A stretch of DNA of 64,000 bases from Zychaea mexicana. Taxonomy: Eukaryota; Mucoromycota; Mucoromycetes; Mucorales; Lichtheimiaceae. The translations under genes were made by a program, and so were the position numbers. This document shows positions 43,831 through 56,580 of this stretch, one piece after another (position 1 is the first letter of the stretch; each line of letters starts with the position of its first letter). The notes under the pieces were generated by a model, which saw only the letters and a list, made by a program, of their open reading frames with translations, did no database searches and was not told the origin of the DNA. The stretch covers positions 1 to 64,000 of the forward strand of contig NW_026516690.1 in assembly GCF_025766255.1 (NCBI RefSeq), read 5' to 3'.

Positions 43831-46800
43831 CTACCTGTCGCCGTTATCGTCCACAGCAGACACTAGTGGAGATCCAGGCTCTACTGACGAAGGTACTGGT
43901 GATGGCGATGTCGCTTGGCCTTCCTGCTGTTGAATCGTTGCCGCTGCTGGATCATTACTGAGAGGCAACAGTTTTTCCACCTCTGTTTTTGTAAAAAAAA
44001 GAACAGTGAACATCAATAAGTACATCAAGAATTCCAACAAAGAGAGCCTGCGGCAGTAGCTATGATAGAAAGGGTACTTACTCTGCGTTAAATGCTTTCC
44101 ATATGTGTATTTTCTCACCGAGTGCAGATACATTCTGATTTTACTGACGAGCAAGTCCCGCTGCTCTCCATCATCAACAACATCCAGCATCTTTTGGAGA
44201 ACGTAGTTAGCATATTGGTCCTTCATCAGAGTCAACAAAGGATACGATCCATCGGGGCGTGTCTGCAGGACTTCTTCGATCAAAGCACGTCGGTCGTCGA
44301 CATTGCCATAAGCAACGCATTTTTCAACAACGTTGCTCGCAAACTTGTGTTTGCTCAATTGGAGCACGTGGCCACGGATTTTGCCAATGATCAGTTGCTT
44401 GTCTTCGTCCTTGCCATGCTCCAGTATATGCTGTACAACATAGTTGCCATATTGATCTTGTACCAGTTGGCTTGTGCATCGATGCAGTTCTTCCAATAAT
44501 CGTTCCTGTACATATTCATAAACAGAGTCGTTTTAGTTCTCATACATCGATAGATCCAACTCAACAGGCGAAAAAAAAAATCACTATAGCTTACCGTTTG
44601 CTCTTCAGGGCAATGTTCAAACATGCGTTGGATCACACGACAACCGTATGGATGAGTTGCGAGATGATATACTTGACCATGGAAGGTATCGATAATAAAC
44701 TGAATGTGCTGGGATGGCACACGTTCAATTGCCTTTTGAACGACATGGTTACCGTTCTGGTCTTTGACACATTTCAAGACACTGCCGTCCAATTCACGAA
44801 TCATGGTTGCCTGTTGATCTGTCAAAACATGTTCCAATGCCTAGAAGATTAACATAATTGTTTTTTAGTACGACGAATCCCAACCGTATACATATACTTG
44901 TGACGCGTCTGAATTATAGTATGACAAACCTTTTGAACCACTCGACAACCATACATTTGCAGCGACAAGGATAAGATATGACCCTCCATCTGCTTGGCAA
45001 GAACCGTCTTTTGTGCCTGGCTTCCGTGCTCAAACAACTTCTGGATCACGTAATTGCCAAACACGTCGGTCATCAGCTGCAAGCAATTGGGTAAGATTTC
45101 ATCGAAAACTAGCTGCTTATCATCGCTGTTGGCTGTCTCCAGCTTTTGCTGAATAAATCGGGAGCCGTGTTGATCGCCGCTGAATTCTACAACGTGGTCG
45201 ACAATATCCTTGAGCTCGTATTTCTTGTTCTTGTTGCTGCGGAATTCCTCGAGTAACGGACTACGGATGATATGTGCGGCGTCAGGTGAAGCAAGAGCGG
45301 CGGCAGCAGCAGCAGCTGCAGTGGGATTCACCAATGGTTCGTGCACAGGAATGCCTGCTCGTGTACGAAGCGCTGGTGGTACGTGGGATGTGGTGCCACC
45401 GCTGCCACCGCCTTGAACGGGTGGTGGGATCACACCTGGTGGAGGAGGGGGTGGTGGCGGTGCAGCAGTGGTAGGAGGTACATTACCGGCGGCCGCAGCA
45501 GCAGGATTATTCGCATAGTAAGGCATGTTGCGTAGCATTTCGTGCGATTGCTGTTGTCGTAGCATCTGGTTGCGGAGGAACAAAATTTGTTCTTGCTGAA
45601 GCATAATTTGACGTTGGCGTGTTTGGAGCTGTCGGATCAACCGGTCGTTCATATGCGTTGTTCCATATCCAGCTGCTATTGCTGCTGCTGCTTGTTCATC
45701 GTTCAAATTATTTAAATCAAGCATGGGCATACCGTTGCGACCCAGAGGTTGTTGTTGTTGATTATTTCCACCTGGAGTATTAGTTGCAGAAGAAGCAGAA
45801 GCAGCGGCAGCAGCAGCGACAAACTCATGCATTGACCATTGTGGATCGTGTGCTGATTCGGGGCTAATGGGCATGCTCGCTAGTCCGGACAGCGAAGGTG
45901 TTGAAGGGAACTTGTTGAGTTGTTGTCGACCACCATCGACTGTGCGGTGATGGTGGTGTTGTCGTCGACCACTACTACTACCTGCTGGTTGGGTCGTTGC
46001 TGCTTCCATAAAGGAAGACATATCATCGCTAGCCCTGTCATCGAAGCCGAAGCCGCCGGTTCCACCAAGTCCACCATAAAGCGGGGGAGACACGGTTGCA
46101 CTTCTGGGCTCCATATCGAACGGACTGTTGACAGGTGACATCATGCTGGTAGGCGTGGCATTGTTACTGCTCCACGAGGTGGGGCCGGCGGATTCACTAA
46201 GCACAGCGTCAAGGCTCTGATGAGGTGGTTTCATGCCGACACCTTGTCGGTTCATCCATTGCAGATAGCGTTGCTGCTGTTGGACGGAGACACGGCTTCC
46301 TTTGACATCGTCGGCAGTTCCCTTGAGTGACTGTAAAGATAGTGAGAATTTAGTACATTATCTAATCGTTTCCTACGCATATTTTTTTCCTACCTTATCA
46401 TTTAGACCAAGACCACCCATACCGAGGACCAAGTTGTTATACTCGTGTGGGTCCATGCCCATTGCTTGACGGTTACGCTGTGTTGCCATGTGGCTCGTCG
46501 GCGGTGTTGAATTTGCACGAGGGGGCGGAGACGTAGTAAAATTGTACGGTGCAGGAGGCGACATTGGCTGCGTTACTTGAAAATGCGGAAATGGTTCCTC
46601 ATTAAACGGAGTGCTGCCCTTCATTGACGATCCGTCGTTGACATATCCGAAATGCTGTTGCTGCTGCTCGGCCTGTGCCATAGAGCTATATTGTTGATGG
46701 TGATAATGATTCTTGTAAGGATCGTGTTGTTGTTGTTGCTGTTGTTGCTGTTGTTGATGCAAAGGCGATCGGGTTGTAGCGGATGAGGATTGCATCATGG

Positions 46801-47905
46801 GCATACGAAACTGTTGTTGTTGCTGTTGTTGGTCGAGTTCGCTATTGTTAAAACGCATCATCAAGGGATCCTGTTGCTGCTGCTGTTGCTTATGCTGTTG
46901 CGGAAGGGGCGCAAAAGGTGAAGCGGATCGGTTCTAATTACGTTTGGGTCAACACGCACATCCTTCGTAATAGGTCATGTAAACAGAAGAACTTACCCCT
47001 GGAACCGAGGAGTCGATCGAGCTACCGCTTTCCAACGGACACTGTAGACTCGGGGATACCAGGCCTGATTGACTCCACATTCTCCCAAGATTGTTATTAT
47101 TTAATCCTGCCCCTCCACGACTGTTGCCTGACAACGCGCTTTCTGGATCGGTAAAAGCACCAAAGTACTCGTCGCCTAGAGTGATGTTTTGTCAGTGACC
47201 ATACAAAACATCACACACAAAAGGAGCACGCGCCCTCTTAAATTTTTCTTCCAACCCTTTTCTTCCTTTCGACTTTACCTTCACCTGCTCCTGCGACAGC
47301 AAATGACTTTGATGCTTCAGATGGTGTCATCTGATTGGGCGTAGATGACCATGCTTGACGTGCAGAGTCGAACAACGGTGAAGGCATGTAAGTATTTCCG
47401 CTACTGTTGTGATGTTGGTGGTTATTATTATTATCCCAAGGACGATGGCTGCTGGAATTGTTCATTCGCATAGAAGGATCTCCAAGTGGTGTCGTTGCTG
47501 CCGACGATGACGTGTCCCCGTGATGATGATGTCTATTGAGGATCTTGTCCGACAATGGATAATAAAGCAAATGTTGATCGGGTGGAGCGCTGTTCGAGCG
47601 TTGTTCTAGTTCACGCGACGGATCGAGGTAAAGATCGGTGTCACAATCGCCTCCTCGACCTCTCATAAGCGCAGCCAGCTATAATACATGTATATGGATA
47701 TGGATGTGTCATATATCAGTTACATATGTGTTCTTAATTACAACATCTCTATGCACTTTTTGCTTACCTGTCCCTGAGGCTGGTTCCTGGCTTTCGGTTG
47801 TTGGATGTCCAGTTGTTGTCGGCTATTATTATGTTGTTGCTGCTGTCTTACTGCTCCTGCGGCTGCAGTAGTCGGATAGTCGGTCATAAATGCATTCCTT
47901 TGCAT
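43831..47905 (-). CDS. Pumilio-family (PUF) RNA-binding protein
   Basis: Sequence-specific mRNA regulator binding 3' UTRs. Exons 47905-47768, 47678-47279, 47175-46997, 46933-46394, 46330-44930, 44840-44595, 44515-44080 and 43982-43831 give 1,163 aa. The long N-terminal part is low complexity (poly-Gln, poly-Ala, Asn, Pro). The PUF domain occupies roughly the last third, with eight repeats whose RNA-reading triplets are visible: [64 protein letters not shown]. By the known PUF code, R8 to R1 reads UGUAUAUA, the Pumilio/Puf3-type element. The start is the first ATG of a frame that continues through all splice junctions. A second Met lies six codons downstream. Confidence 0.95.
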
Positions 47906-49548
47906 TCTGTATTATATAATATGTGTATATCTGTATATTCTTGCTTTGTTCCTTTCTCCTTGTGACCGAGAGAGGGAGAAAGTATGTATGTATGTATATC
48001 GGAACCCGGTTATCAAGGTTGGGAAGAAACCAGAAAATAAGGGGAAAGAGGAGAGAGGTAGTTTGATGCCCTTTACAAATAGTCCAAGCGGCACAAATAG
48101 AGGCAAATTTGTCTGTTAACAAAAAGGAGAGGGCAATAGTTGGTGTTTTCGATAGACAAAACTGTGTGCGTGTCTCTGGGTGCTTTTCTTCCTTGAGCGA
48201 TTTCGAAAAGGGAACGTAGCGATGGTCAGCGTATTAGGGGACAAAGTTTCGGTAATGTGTAACCGGATTAAGGTGGTGGTAAAAAAAAGCGGCACTTGCA
48301 GAAAAAAGGGAAGAAGAAAAAAAGAAGGGAGAAATGCGAGCTGGGGAGAGGAAGTGAGAGGATTGTAACCAGTAGTAGTGAGTTGATGATGTGTGTGTTT
48401 CTGAATGGACTTAAAAGAATGTCGAGAAATAGAAAAACAAAAGGCGAAAGGAGAGAAAGTAATCTCACCAATGCCTTACACACAAGTTGTGAATAGGAAA
48501 AGAGAAGAAGAAGAAAAGAGAAAGAAGATTGCGCGCTTTGTGATGAGGGAAGGGTAAAAAGTGGAGGAGTTGTAAGGGTTAATGGATGGGGGAACAGCAG
48601 TGGTGGTACTTTTTTTGGATGCGAGTTGCTGTCTACCCGAAAATTGACGTTTGTGTATATGCGTCCCTTGCTCTAATATGAGATACTTGCTTTATAATAC
48701 CAGACTATATGTCATATATACTATGTACTGCACTACTTGCGCTTGATGCACGATAGCACCTTTTGCCTTTTTGACAGAGGGCTGTCAACGAAATTAAGCT
48801 TTTTTTTAAATATTTCGTTCCCCTCTCACCTTTGTCCTGGACAACCACGCATATCTGAAAACCGTTCCCTGGCAACAAATGTTCCCAATCATGCTGTCAT
48901 GGCGACTTACAGTATATGCTGCTAAGAGACTGACAAATACGTACAGGGCCTGTTCGGGGGTGAGAGACGGAAGGGGAGGGAAAGTCGCATGTGCCCACGT
49001 TTCGTGTTTACTCGTGTCTGTGCTCTTACAACTCCATTGCTGTTGCTTCCCAATTTTGGACACGCTGCACGTTTACTACTAGGTGCGATCTGGAACAGCC
49101 TGTTCTATGTGAACACTCTCTTACTTGTGAACCGCCGCGCTAAATAACTATTATTATTATTATTATTATTGCCACCGCGCCAAAAAAAAACATGTATTAT
49201 TAATAGTAACTACCGGCAGTAATGTGCGCTTTCTGCTTTACAAATTAAACATGAAACTGCTGCCACCAAACAGAAAAAAAAAAGCGCGTTTTCTAACCCA
49301 CTCAAAAAGTTGGTAAGGTAAAACGTCACGTGGAAGTTTTTTTGAGAAAGAGATATATGAAGAAGTACCGACATATATAACGGAAAATGGCCCGTGTTTA
49401 CCCAAATATGCATGCATGCTGAAAGCTTGTTGTAGTACTGTCTTGTTACATGCGCACACGCCAAAAAAAAATAGAAAATGAATTGCTAAGCGGTCCTTTT
49501 TTATTCCACAAGATATTTACACAAATATTGGTATTATTAAAGTTTAGT
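47906..49548. other. long upstream region of the Pumilio gene
   Basis: No gene recognised in 1.6 kb. There is a purine-rich tract (GAAAAAAGGGAAG-type) at 48,290-48,530, a TATG repeat near 47,990 and a (TTA)n microsatellite at about 49,150-49,170. A long 5' leader is plausible. Confidence 0.5.
49514..49521 (-). promoter_or_regulatory. Pumilio response element in 3' flank of the p27-like gene
   Basis: TGTAAATA on the minus strand, matching UGUANAUA, lies 27 bp after the stop codon of the p27-like gene. Confidence 0.4.
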
Positions 49549-50509
49549 TTATTTAAATTCGAACTTCCTTGACGCTTTATGAACGGCTTCTGAAGCTTCC
49601 GAACATGCCTTGATAGCACCCGCACCAGCCTCAATGGCTTCAAATAGCTGCTTCAGTTCTACGGGGTCTGAACTACGTTCCACGCGACGCAACAACGTGC
49701 GCATCTTGTCTGCAATAGGAGAGAACGATAAGAATTCTGATGGCGCTTCATGTTGTTCTTGCTGCTGCTGCTGCTGTTGTTGTTGTTGTGATCGTCGTCG
49801 TTCAGGTGCGGCTGGTGGTGCTTCGAACGACTCAATATCCGTCTAAATTATTGAGTAAGCAGATTTAATTGAACTAGAAGTTAGCAAAGTAGCCTTTAAC
49901 ATTTATTAATTTCCAAAGACAACGAAGAAAAAAAGGTAGATATGACCTTTCGTTTCTTTAAGCGTCTTCCACTCTTTAGCAGAACAGAAAGGAAAACATA
50001 TATGAAAAGCCGCACATAAAAATATAAGGCTTACAAACTGAATAATACCATTATTACTATACGTTACCTCCGGTCTATCATCATCGTCTGTTGGTTCGTC
50101 TTTATACTCAGTCGGCTCATCCTCTGTTTCCTTGGTATTATCCAACCGCTGACTCTCTTGTTCCAAATCTTCATTAAACGATCGGTTACAGATCACACAA
50201 ACCATATGTTTCGATGGATCGCGCATCAATGGGATCTAAAAAGGAAGAGAGAATATGTGTATATGCGTTTATTTTTGGTCAAGCTTTCATGATTTACCCT
50301 AATCCTGTTAAGAAAAAACTGAGCGTGGGTTTTTAAACTACTTACAGCGTAGCAGCCAGGGCTAGGACAAGTTTCGTTGAGCAATGTCCAGCGCTGAAGC
50401 AGTCGTTGACCAATTAATTGTGACGCTTTAGATGACTGTTCTCGACGACGTTCACGTTCTGCGTATACGTCGTCTTCAATTGACGGTGACTGTGCTACGT
50501 CTGTTTGAG

Positions 50510-50540
<31 letters not shown>

Positions 50541-50934
50541 TGGTTGCTGTTGTTGTACTTGTGCTGGTGTTACAGCTGCTCCTGCTGTTGCCGATGTAGC
50601 ACTTGATGACTTGATAGCCGATCCACTGGAAGAAGTTGTTGGCAACTTGTCATGCTTTACACAGAAACGGATTGATCCGTCCTTGGATCGCATGATGGGT
50701 ACTGGGCAACCAGGTACCTTGCAGGCTTGGTCTGTCATGACCTGAAAAAGGGTTTATTTCAAAAGCACATAATGTACAATTTAGTTTTATACATAAAAAG
50801 GCGACATGAAAAATATAGACGATTTGTTTAGACATTACCCAGCCTTGGAGCATAAACGTGCTCAATAGTGACATTGCATCATTGTTACCCGCTGAATCGT
50901 TGGTGTCTTGATTAAGAGCTGGATTTTGAAGCAT
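49549..50934 (-). CDS. ZNRD2/SSSCA1 (auto-antigen p27)-like zinc protein with duplicated domain
   Basis: Exons 50934-50839, 50741-50346, 50235-50068 and 49842-49549 give 317 aa. Two copies of the p27-type motif (hydrophobic helix, GW or RW, then two Cys pairs) are present. The first is STFMLQGWVMTDQACKVPGC with a later CVKH (residues ~24-63). The second is LLQRWTLLNETCPSPGC with CVIC (~145-185). A Gln/Ala-rich linker separates them, an acidic segment follows, and a final helical part ends the protein. The human homologue has been linked to centromere antigens and tankyrase binding; the function in fungi is unclear. The gene is 129 bp upstream of the MTO1 stop in the same direction. Confidence 0.8.
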
Positions 50935-51063
50935 GTTAGGCTGTGCGGTTTATATGAGAAACCTGGCTAACGTCGGAAAGATTCGCAATTTTTATAAACA
51001 TTTTCGAAAAAATAATACAGCGTTTATTATCATTGTTACAGTTTTTAAAAGTGATATGACAGT

Positions 51064-54000
51064 TTATACAGCTTCGCTTATAATTTTTACTTTCTTTTCT
51101 TGTGTAGCAGTAGGTGGGATATCCGATGTGCGTCCAAAATGGCGTGTATGACGCATAAGTAATACCATGGCAGCTGGTGTGATGCCTTCTATCCGGCCAG
51201 CAGCTCCCTATCATACGATTTACTCAGAAAGCCAGCCTTTGGTTTTATACGTTAAACGAATAGAAAGAATACTTACCAAAGTTTCAGGCCGTGCTGTTGC
51301 GAGTTTTTGGCGTACTTCATGTGAGAGTGAGGTCATCCTAGAACAATAATGTAGTTAGTTACTGATAGGGCAATAAATCGTTGCTCCGCAAAAGTACTGT
51401 AGTAAACGTACGCATGATAATCAAGGTTAACATCCAGTTTCAAATTTTCATCACGCTTCAAGGCAGCCACTTCTGCTGCTTGATGTTTCAAGTATGGCTT
51501 GTACCGACCTAACATATACATCATACACAGACTCCTTGAGTATACACTTTCATTTCTTATCAAACTAGCTATTTACTTACCCTCAATCAATAGACGTTCT
51601 CGCAACGATCCGTCAACATACTGCAAAGCTGGAATAACGCTGAACAGCTTATCTAAAGACACATCAGGTCGCGTTATGATATCCATGCCACTAACAGAAA
51701 GGAAATTGTATTAGGATTTTTTTCATCAAACTTTAAATTCATACACGCAGTTTAGCTCGATGCTGATTTTTTCACCTCTTCAAAATGCCACTTTCGCTCA
51801 ACTTCTGCGATGGAGTTAATATGCCCTGTTTGCTCCAAGCCGTAACTGACATACGCATCTCTTCCAACGCTAAGAACGCATTATTAAAAGCATTCGCACT
51901 CTGCTCATGTTGCTGCCATCGGCTGTCGTGAACAACGCCGGCTTTATAACCCTTTTGCGTCAAACGTAAATCAGCATTATCTGATCGCAGCAACAGTCGA
52001 TACTCGGAACGCGATGTGAACACACGATAGGGTTCTTCGACGCCCTTGGTAACCAGATCATCGATCAACACGCCAATGTAAGCGTCGGATCGATCCAGAA
52101 TGAACGGCTCTCGACCCAGCGCACTCAAACCAGCATTGATGCCTGCAATGATACCCTGCGCAGCAGCTTCTTCGTAGCCTGTTGTGCCATTGATTTGACC
52201 TGCTAAGAAAAGACCGCTAATCCGTTTTGTTTCGAGTGTCGATCGTAACTCGCGAGGGTCAATGTGGTCATATTCAACACCATAGGCTAGATTAACATAT
52301 CAAAGTTCAGTTCTCCGTGACTTATTAATGACCCACACCTCTCTCATTGAAAAATATCGTAAGAAAATAGCACCTTGGAGTGGTTTATTACTAACCTGGC
52401 ATAGTCATCTCAACATCCTCTAAACCTTTGATCATGCGCAAAAACTTGAGTTGAATATCTTCAGGCATTGTGTTTGAGATTCCATTGGGGTAGACGACAT
52501 GTGTGTCGAGACCCTCAGGTTCTAACCATATCGTATGTCCTTCCTTATCTCTAAAACGTCTGATTTTGCTTTCCAATGATGGACAGTATCTAATAATTTT
52601 TGTTTCCATTTGCATGCGTATTTTTTTAGTGTTTTGTTCTCCTTATATTCCTCCTCTTATTGTTGTCTATGTCATAAATGAACATTTACCGTGGGCCATT
52701 TACAGTTTCTCGGATATGAATGCTTTGATCAAAGTTTTGCTCAACATACTGATGTACTTGAGGATTCGTGCGTGTTTGATGACATAAAATTTGTTGGTCC
52801 TAATCAAATTTAGCTTTTTTTTAGCTTTTGATGAAACGATACATACATTATAAAGTGGGGGAGGAGGAGTTCACTTACTGCGTAGGGTACGGTCTTATGA
52901 AGAAATGAAAATGGCGAGGGTGGATCATCTCCTCGTTGAATCTCCAACCCTTTATACTTGATCGTTCGACCATCCAACCGAGGAGGTGTACCTAGTCATT
53001 ATCATCGTCGATGTATAATCACGATCAACATCAGAACAATACAGACAAAATAGCCTATTCCACTCCAATTTGTTTCTTACCTGTCTTTAATCGTCCTAAT
53101 CTGAATCCAGCCTCTCGTAACGATCTTGATAATCCGTTAGACGGATCTTCACCGATTCGACCCGCAGGCCAAACCTTTAAACCTAGATGGATTTCTCCAC
53201 CAAGAAATGTGCCAGTTGTGATGACAACGTTTGGCGCCCGTATTGTTTGTCCGTTTTCTACAAATGATGGTTAAATTCATATTATTTGTTTATCCCACGT
53301 AGCGTTGTTGTTGCTGTCATTAATTAATGGACTGGAAATATCCAATCTATTTATGTATGTGTATCCAATCTTTTATTTCTTACCCAAACGGATACCCTGG
53401 ACTGAAGACATGGCTCCCTTTCCCTTGATCGCATGATGCTCGTTTTCAGACTCTCCTTTGCTCAAGATAAGATCGGCAACGCTTCCTGCTTGAATTGTCA
53501 GATTTGGATAGTTCTTCAAGTACTCTTGTAGATGACGTTTGTAGAGTTTTCGGTCAATTTGTGCTCTTGGTCCCTATTGTGGTAGGCAAAACAGGACGGC
53601 AGTAAGGTTAGTGCATCATGTTTGATTGTTGCTGTTGTTCCGATTTTGCAGTTGTCATGGATATCACACACACACACACACACAAACAGCATAATTAGTG
53701 TGAAAGTCTGTACATACATATACAGCAGGACCCTTGGATCGATTGAGCACCTTGAACTGGATACCGGAAAGATCTATTGATAAATGCTTAGTTATCAGCT
53801 TGTTGAATAACAGGCACAAAGCAATACATTAAAACTAACCAGATATGCGACCGCATACACCGTCCAACGCATCAATTTCTCGAACTAATACACCTTTGCC
53901 AACACCACCGAACGAGGGGTTACAGGACATTTCACCTGTAGTTCCAAATGCAAGTTAGTAAGCTTTTATTATTGTGCTCGTCAATTCAGATTTATAGGGA

Positions 54001-54184
54001 AACCGGGCATACCGATTGTGTCTGTATTTTGTGTGATCAAGAGTGTCCGTGCACCCACTCTTGCTGCAGCTGTACATGCCTCTGTACCAGCATGTCCGCC
54101 TCCAATGATAATAACGTCATAATCGAGAGGTGTACGTTGTGTATGAATCGATCGTCGAGCGAGAAATCGGAACGATCGGTGCAT
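51064..54184 (-). CDS. MTO1: mitochondrial tRNA uridine-5-carboxymethylaminomethyl modification enzyme MTO1/GidA
   Basis: FAD enzyme that, with the GTPase MSS1/MnmE, makes the 5-carboxymethylaminomethyl (or taurinomethyl) group on wobble uridines of mitochondrial tRNAs. Many short exons. The first encodes a basic presequence ([17 protein letters not shown]) and the dinucleotide fold [13 protein letters not shown]. The next encodes [15 protein letters not shown], then [12 protein letters not shown]. Both family signatures are present: [15 protein letters not shown] (about 52,570) and [17 protein letters not shown] (about 52,170). The C-terminal helical domain ends [11 protein letters not shown], then IISEAV and TAA at 51,064. 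The presequence indicates mitochondrial import. I did not sum every exon, so the exact length is not given. Confidence 0.95.
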
Positions 54185-54332
54185 GTTTCAACAATACAAG
54201 TTTCCACAGGAGTCACACAAAAATCACTCTTTATATTCCTGCTTGCTTTTTTCAAGGCCGCAACCAACCTCTTTTTTGTTACTCTCAGTCGGAGAAATTA
54301 TTATACAATAACAGAAGAAGAAGCAACATTAA
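54185..54332. promoter_or_regulatory. short divergent promoter, MTO1 / GNAT gene
   Basis: Only 148 bp separate the two divergent start codons, so both genes probably share one nucleosome-free promoter. No TATA box seen. Confidence 0.5.
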
Positions 54333-54980
54333 ATGAAGCAGCAAATTCGAGAATACGATTGCGGGGATGAGGATGCAGTACGACAATTATACTGGGAAAC
54401 AGCACAGCAACATCGGAATCGACACATTTTAGACGCCTTGCTACGACGACGAGGTGCACGCCGGACTTGGCAAGCAGGACTCGTGGGTCTGCTGAGCTTA
54501 CACTTGGCAAACGACAGTGGGCGCGCCTTACTCATGTTGGAACTGGCGCTTTGGAGCGCAGGTGTCGGTGTGGGGTGGTATATGTGGATACGCAACGAGT
54601 GGCAGCGCCAAGTCGCAAAACATAGTGCGTGGATGGCCGAGCGGTTACAGGAAATAAAGCAGAGTCATGCAAAGAATAATGCGTGGGTGATGATGAAAAC
54701 AGCAGCAGTAGAAGAACAGGAACAAGATCAAGGCCAAGACAATAAGAATAAGGAGGAACACAAAAAGAAAAATGAGTTGGTGGGAGCTGTGGCACTGGAA
54801 TACCAGCAGGAGGAGCACGAAGGCAGGATACGAAATTTGACAGGTGTCGAGTCGAAAATTGAACTAGCATTGGTTCGAACAGTGATCGAATTCGCCCGGC
54901 GTCAAGACATCAAGGTGATTGCTAAAAGCGGTGATGATACAAAGTGGTCCGAATGTTGTTTTTCTTCGGTCCATTCTTGA
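54333..54980 (+). CDS. GNAT-fold (NAT8-like) acetyltransferase candidate, 215 aa
   Basis: Single-exon frame of 215 aa. It opens MKQQIREYDCGDEDAVRQLY, the usual first strand and helix of a GNAT domain. A membrane-inclined stretch follows (LLMLELALWSAGVGVGWYMW), as in NAT8-type enzymes. After a charged linker come ELVGAVALEYQQ, EGRIRNLTGVES and ALVRTVIEFARRQDI, which match the acetyl-CoA-binding part (strand 4, substrate loop, helix 3) in order. The glycine-rich pyrophosphate loop (usually RG-G-G) is replaced by ESKIELA, so catalytic ability is doubtful. Confidence 0.65.
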   Translation: MKQQIREYDCGDEDAVRQLYWETAQQHRNRHILDALLRRRGARRTWQAGLVGLLSLHLANDSGRALLMLELALWSAGVGVGWYMWIRNEWQRQVAKHSAWMAERLQEIKQSHAKNNAWVMMKTAAVEEQEQDQGQDNKNKEEHKKKNELVGAVALEYQQEEHEGRIRNLTGVESKIELALVRTVIEFARRQDIKVIAKSGDDTKWSECCFSSVHS

Positions 54981-55235
54981 ATGTCTTTTGGACGCATTTG
55001 TTATATATCCCTTCTGATGTTTCTTTCGATTCTATCAACACCATCCCTAATCTATCACCTATCCATTAACTTTCTCTTTCTCTTTCCCTTTTCCCGGGTC
55101 TTTTTTTTTATAATTGTGATCAATTGGCTTATTACTACTACTACTAATACCACTACTACCATCTCTTTCCATTCTCTCCTCCGTCTCTCTCTCTCTCTTC
55201 TCTCTCTCTCTTCTCTCTCTCGCTCTCGTACAAGC
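54981..55235. other. pyrimidine-rich leader of the LRR gene
   Basis: CTCTCT repeats at 55,185-55,226 directly before the ATG, and ACTACTACTA repeats at about 55,134-55,160; probable 5' UTR. Confidence 0.5.
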
Positions 55236-56580
55236 ATGTCTACATCTCCCCAAAGTGCTTTGCACAACCTTCAAATCCCTCCTCACGAACCTATCCATCA
55301 CCTCTTCTCACCAACCACCTTGGCCAATGATCTCTCCTACGTCGATAATACATACTACGAGTCCGCTGATGCAGCGCCTCGATCATCAACAAGCCATACC
55401 GATAGATCGTACTCGAAAATGACGGAAAAGTCTCAGCAATCGATCACTCGGATGCATACAATGACGTTCAACCGAGCTATCAACGTGCTGTCGTCTATTT
55501 CAAGGCTGGATTTGTGAGATTTCCTAATATTTCTCTTTTTCAATACATGGATAGCTAGAGAGACTGTTTGGATGACTGCGTTAGATGGGAAGGGGACAGA
55601 GAAATGAGTTAGTGTGATGGATATCTATCAGCGGCAATGTAGTTGTGTGCGTGGGGGATGTTGTTTGAACAGGAGTCCCTCGCCTCTCCTTCTTGCACGC
55701 ACAAAAAAAAAGAGCTTACTAAAACTTGTGTTTGCCATGTATTCCACACACACACACCCGTCCCCCTTTTCTATTTATTAGACGCGCCGTAGGCCTATAT
55801 GTCATCCCACCGCAGCTCACATCGTTAACTCGTCTTACACTACTCGATCTTTCACACAATCGACTGGAAACACTTCCTTCGTCCATTCGCCAACTGAAGC
55901 ACCTACGTCAACTCAATCTCGCCCACAATCGACTTGCCGAGATCCCTAATGTCATTCCGAGTTTGAAAAAACTTACTTATCTCGACTTGTCGTACAACAT
56001 GTTTAGCGACGTCCCACTCAGCTTGTCGATGTTGAAGCATCTGTCATATCTAGACTTGTCGTATTCACGTATCGATGCTGTGCCAGCTGAGCTGTTACGA
56101 CTGTCTATTGCTACCATCAAGACCGAAGGATGTCCTCAACTACAAGAAAAGGTGGAGGAATTCACTCATTCCTTGGCTCACAATCCACCGAGTTTGGCGG
56201 AAATTTGTGCTCGGCAGCTCGCACCAGCAGCAGCAGCAGCACTACCGCGTGGGAAACATAAAAAACAAAAGAAAAAGGCAACAGTAGTAGTAACGCCACC
56301 GTTAGCAACAACAAAAAACCAAGCTACAGCGTTGCATAATCACCAGAAGCAGCAACAGGAGCCGCAACGGGATTTGCCTGACCATTTGCAAAATTATCTC
56401 GGCCAATCGAAAGCATGCTTTTACTGTGGTGAATCCTACTTTGACAACCCGGTAATACGGTATCGTATTGTGCAACAGCACGATGGCAGCTGCATACCTG
56501 TACGATACAATCTATGCTCGGCCCATTGGAGTGACGATCAGGATAGGCTTCTGGCACTCTTTTCGCGAAATTCGTCATAA
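55236..56580 (+). CDS. leucine-rich-repeat protein with C-terminal Cys/His module
   Basis: Two exons (55236-55513 and 55782-56580) join in phase to 358 aa; the donor is GTGAGA. The Ser/Thr-rich N-terminus is followed by about five LRRs of 23 residues (LTLLDLSHNRLETLPSSIRQ, LRQLNLAHNRLAEIPNVIPS, LTYLDLSYNMFSDVPLSLSM, LSYLDLSYSRIDAVPAELLR). A basic linker (KHKKQKKKA) and a Gln-rich region follow. Near the end, CFYCGESYF and LCSAHW form a likely zinc site. LRR plus a terminal CX2C...CX2H recalls LRRC58-like proteins. A protein-interaction role is inferred. Confidence 0.85.

Noticed and set aside
45210..45535. Plus-strand frames opposite the Pumilio N-terminal region
   Set aside because: Shadows of poly-Ala, poly-Pro and poly-Gln codons in the minus-strand gene, which is supported by splicing and the PUF domain.
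54981..55235. N-terminal extension of the LRR protein upstream of 55,236
   Set aside because: The extension translates CT-repeat sequence into hydrophobic Ser/Leu runs; ATG at 55,236 follows a typical leader and starts normal protein.
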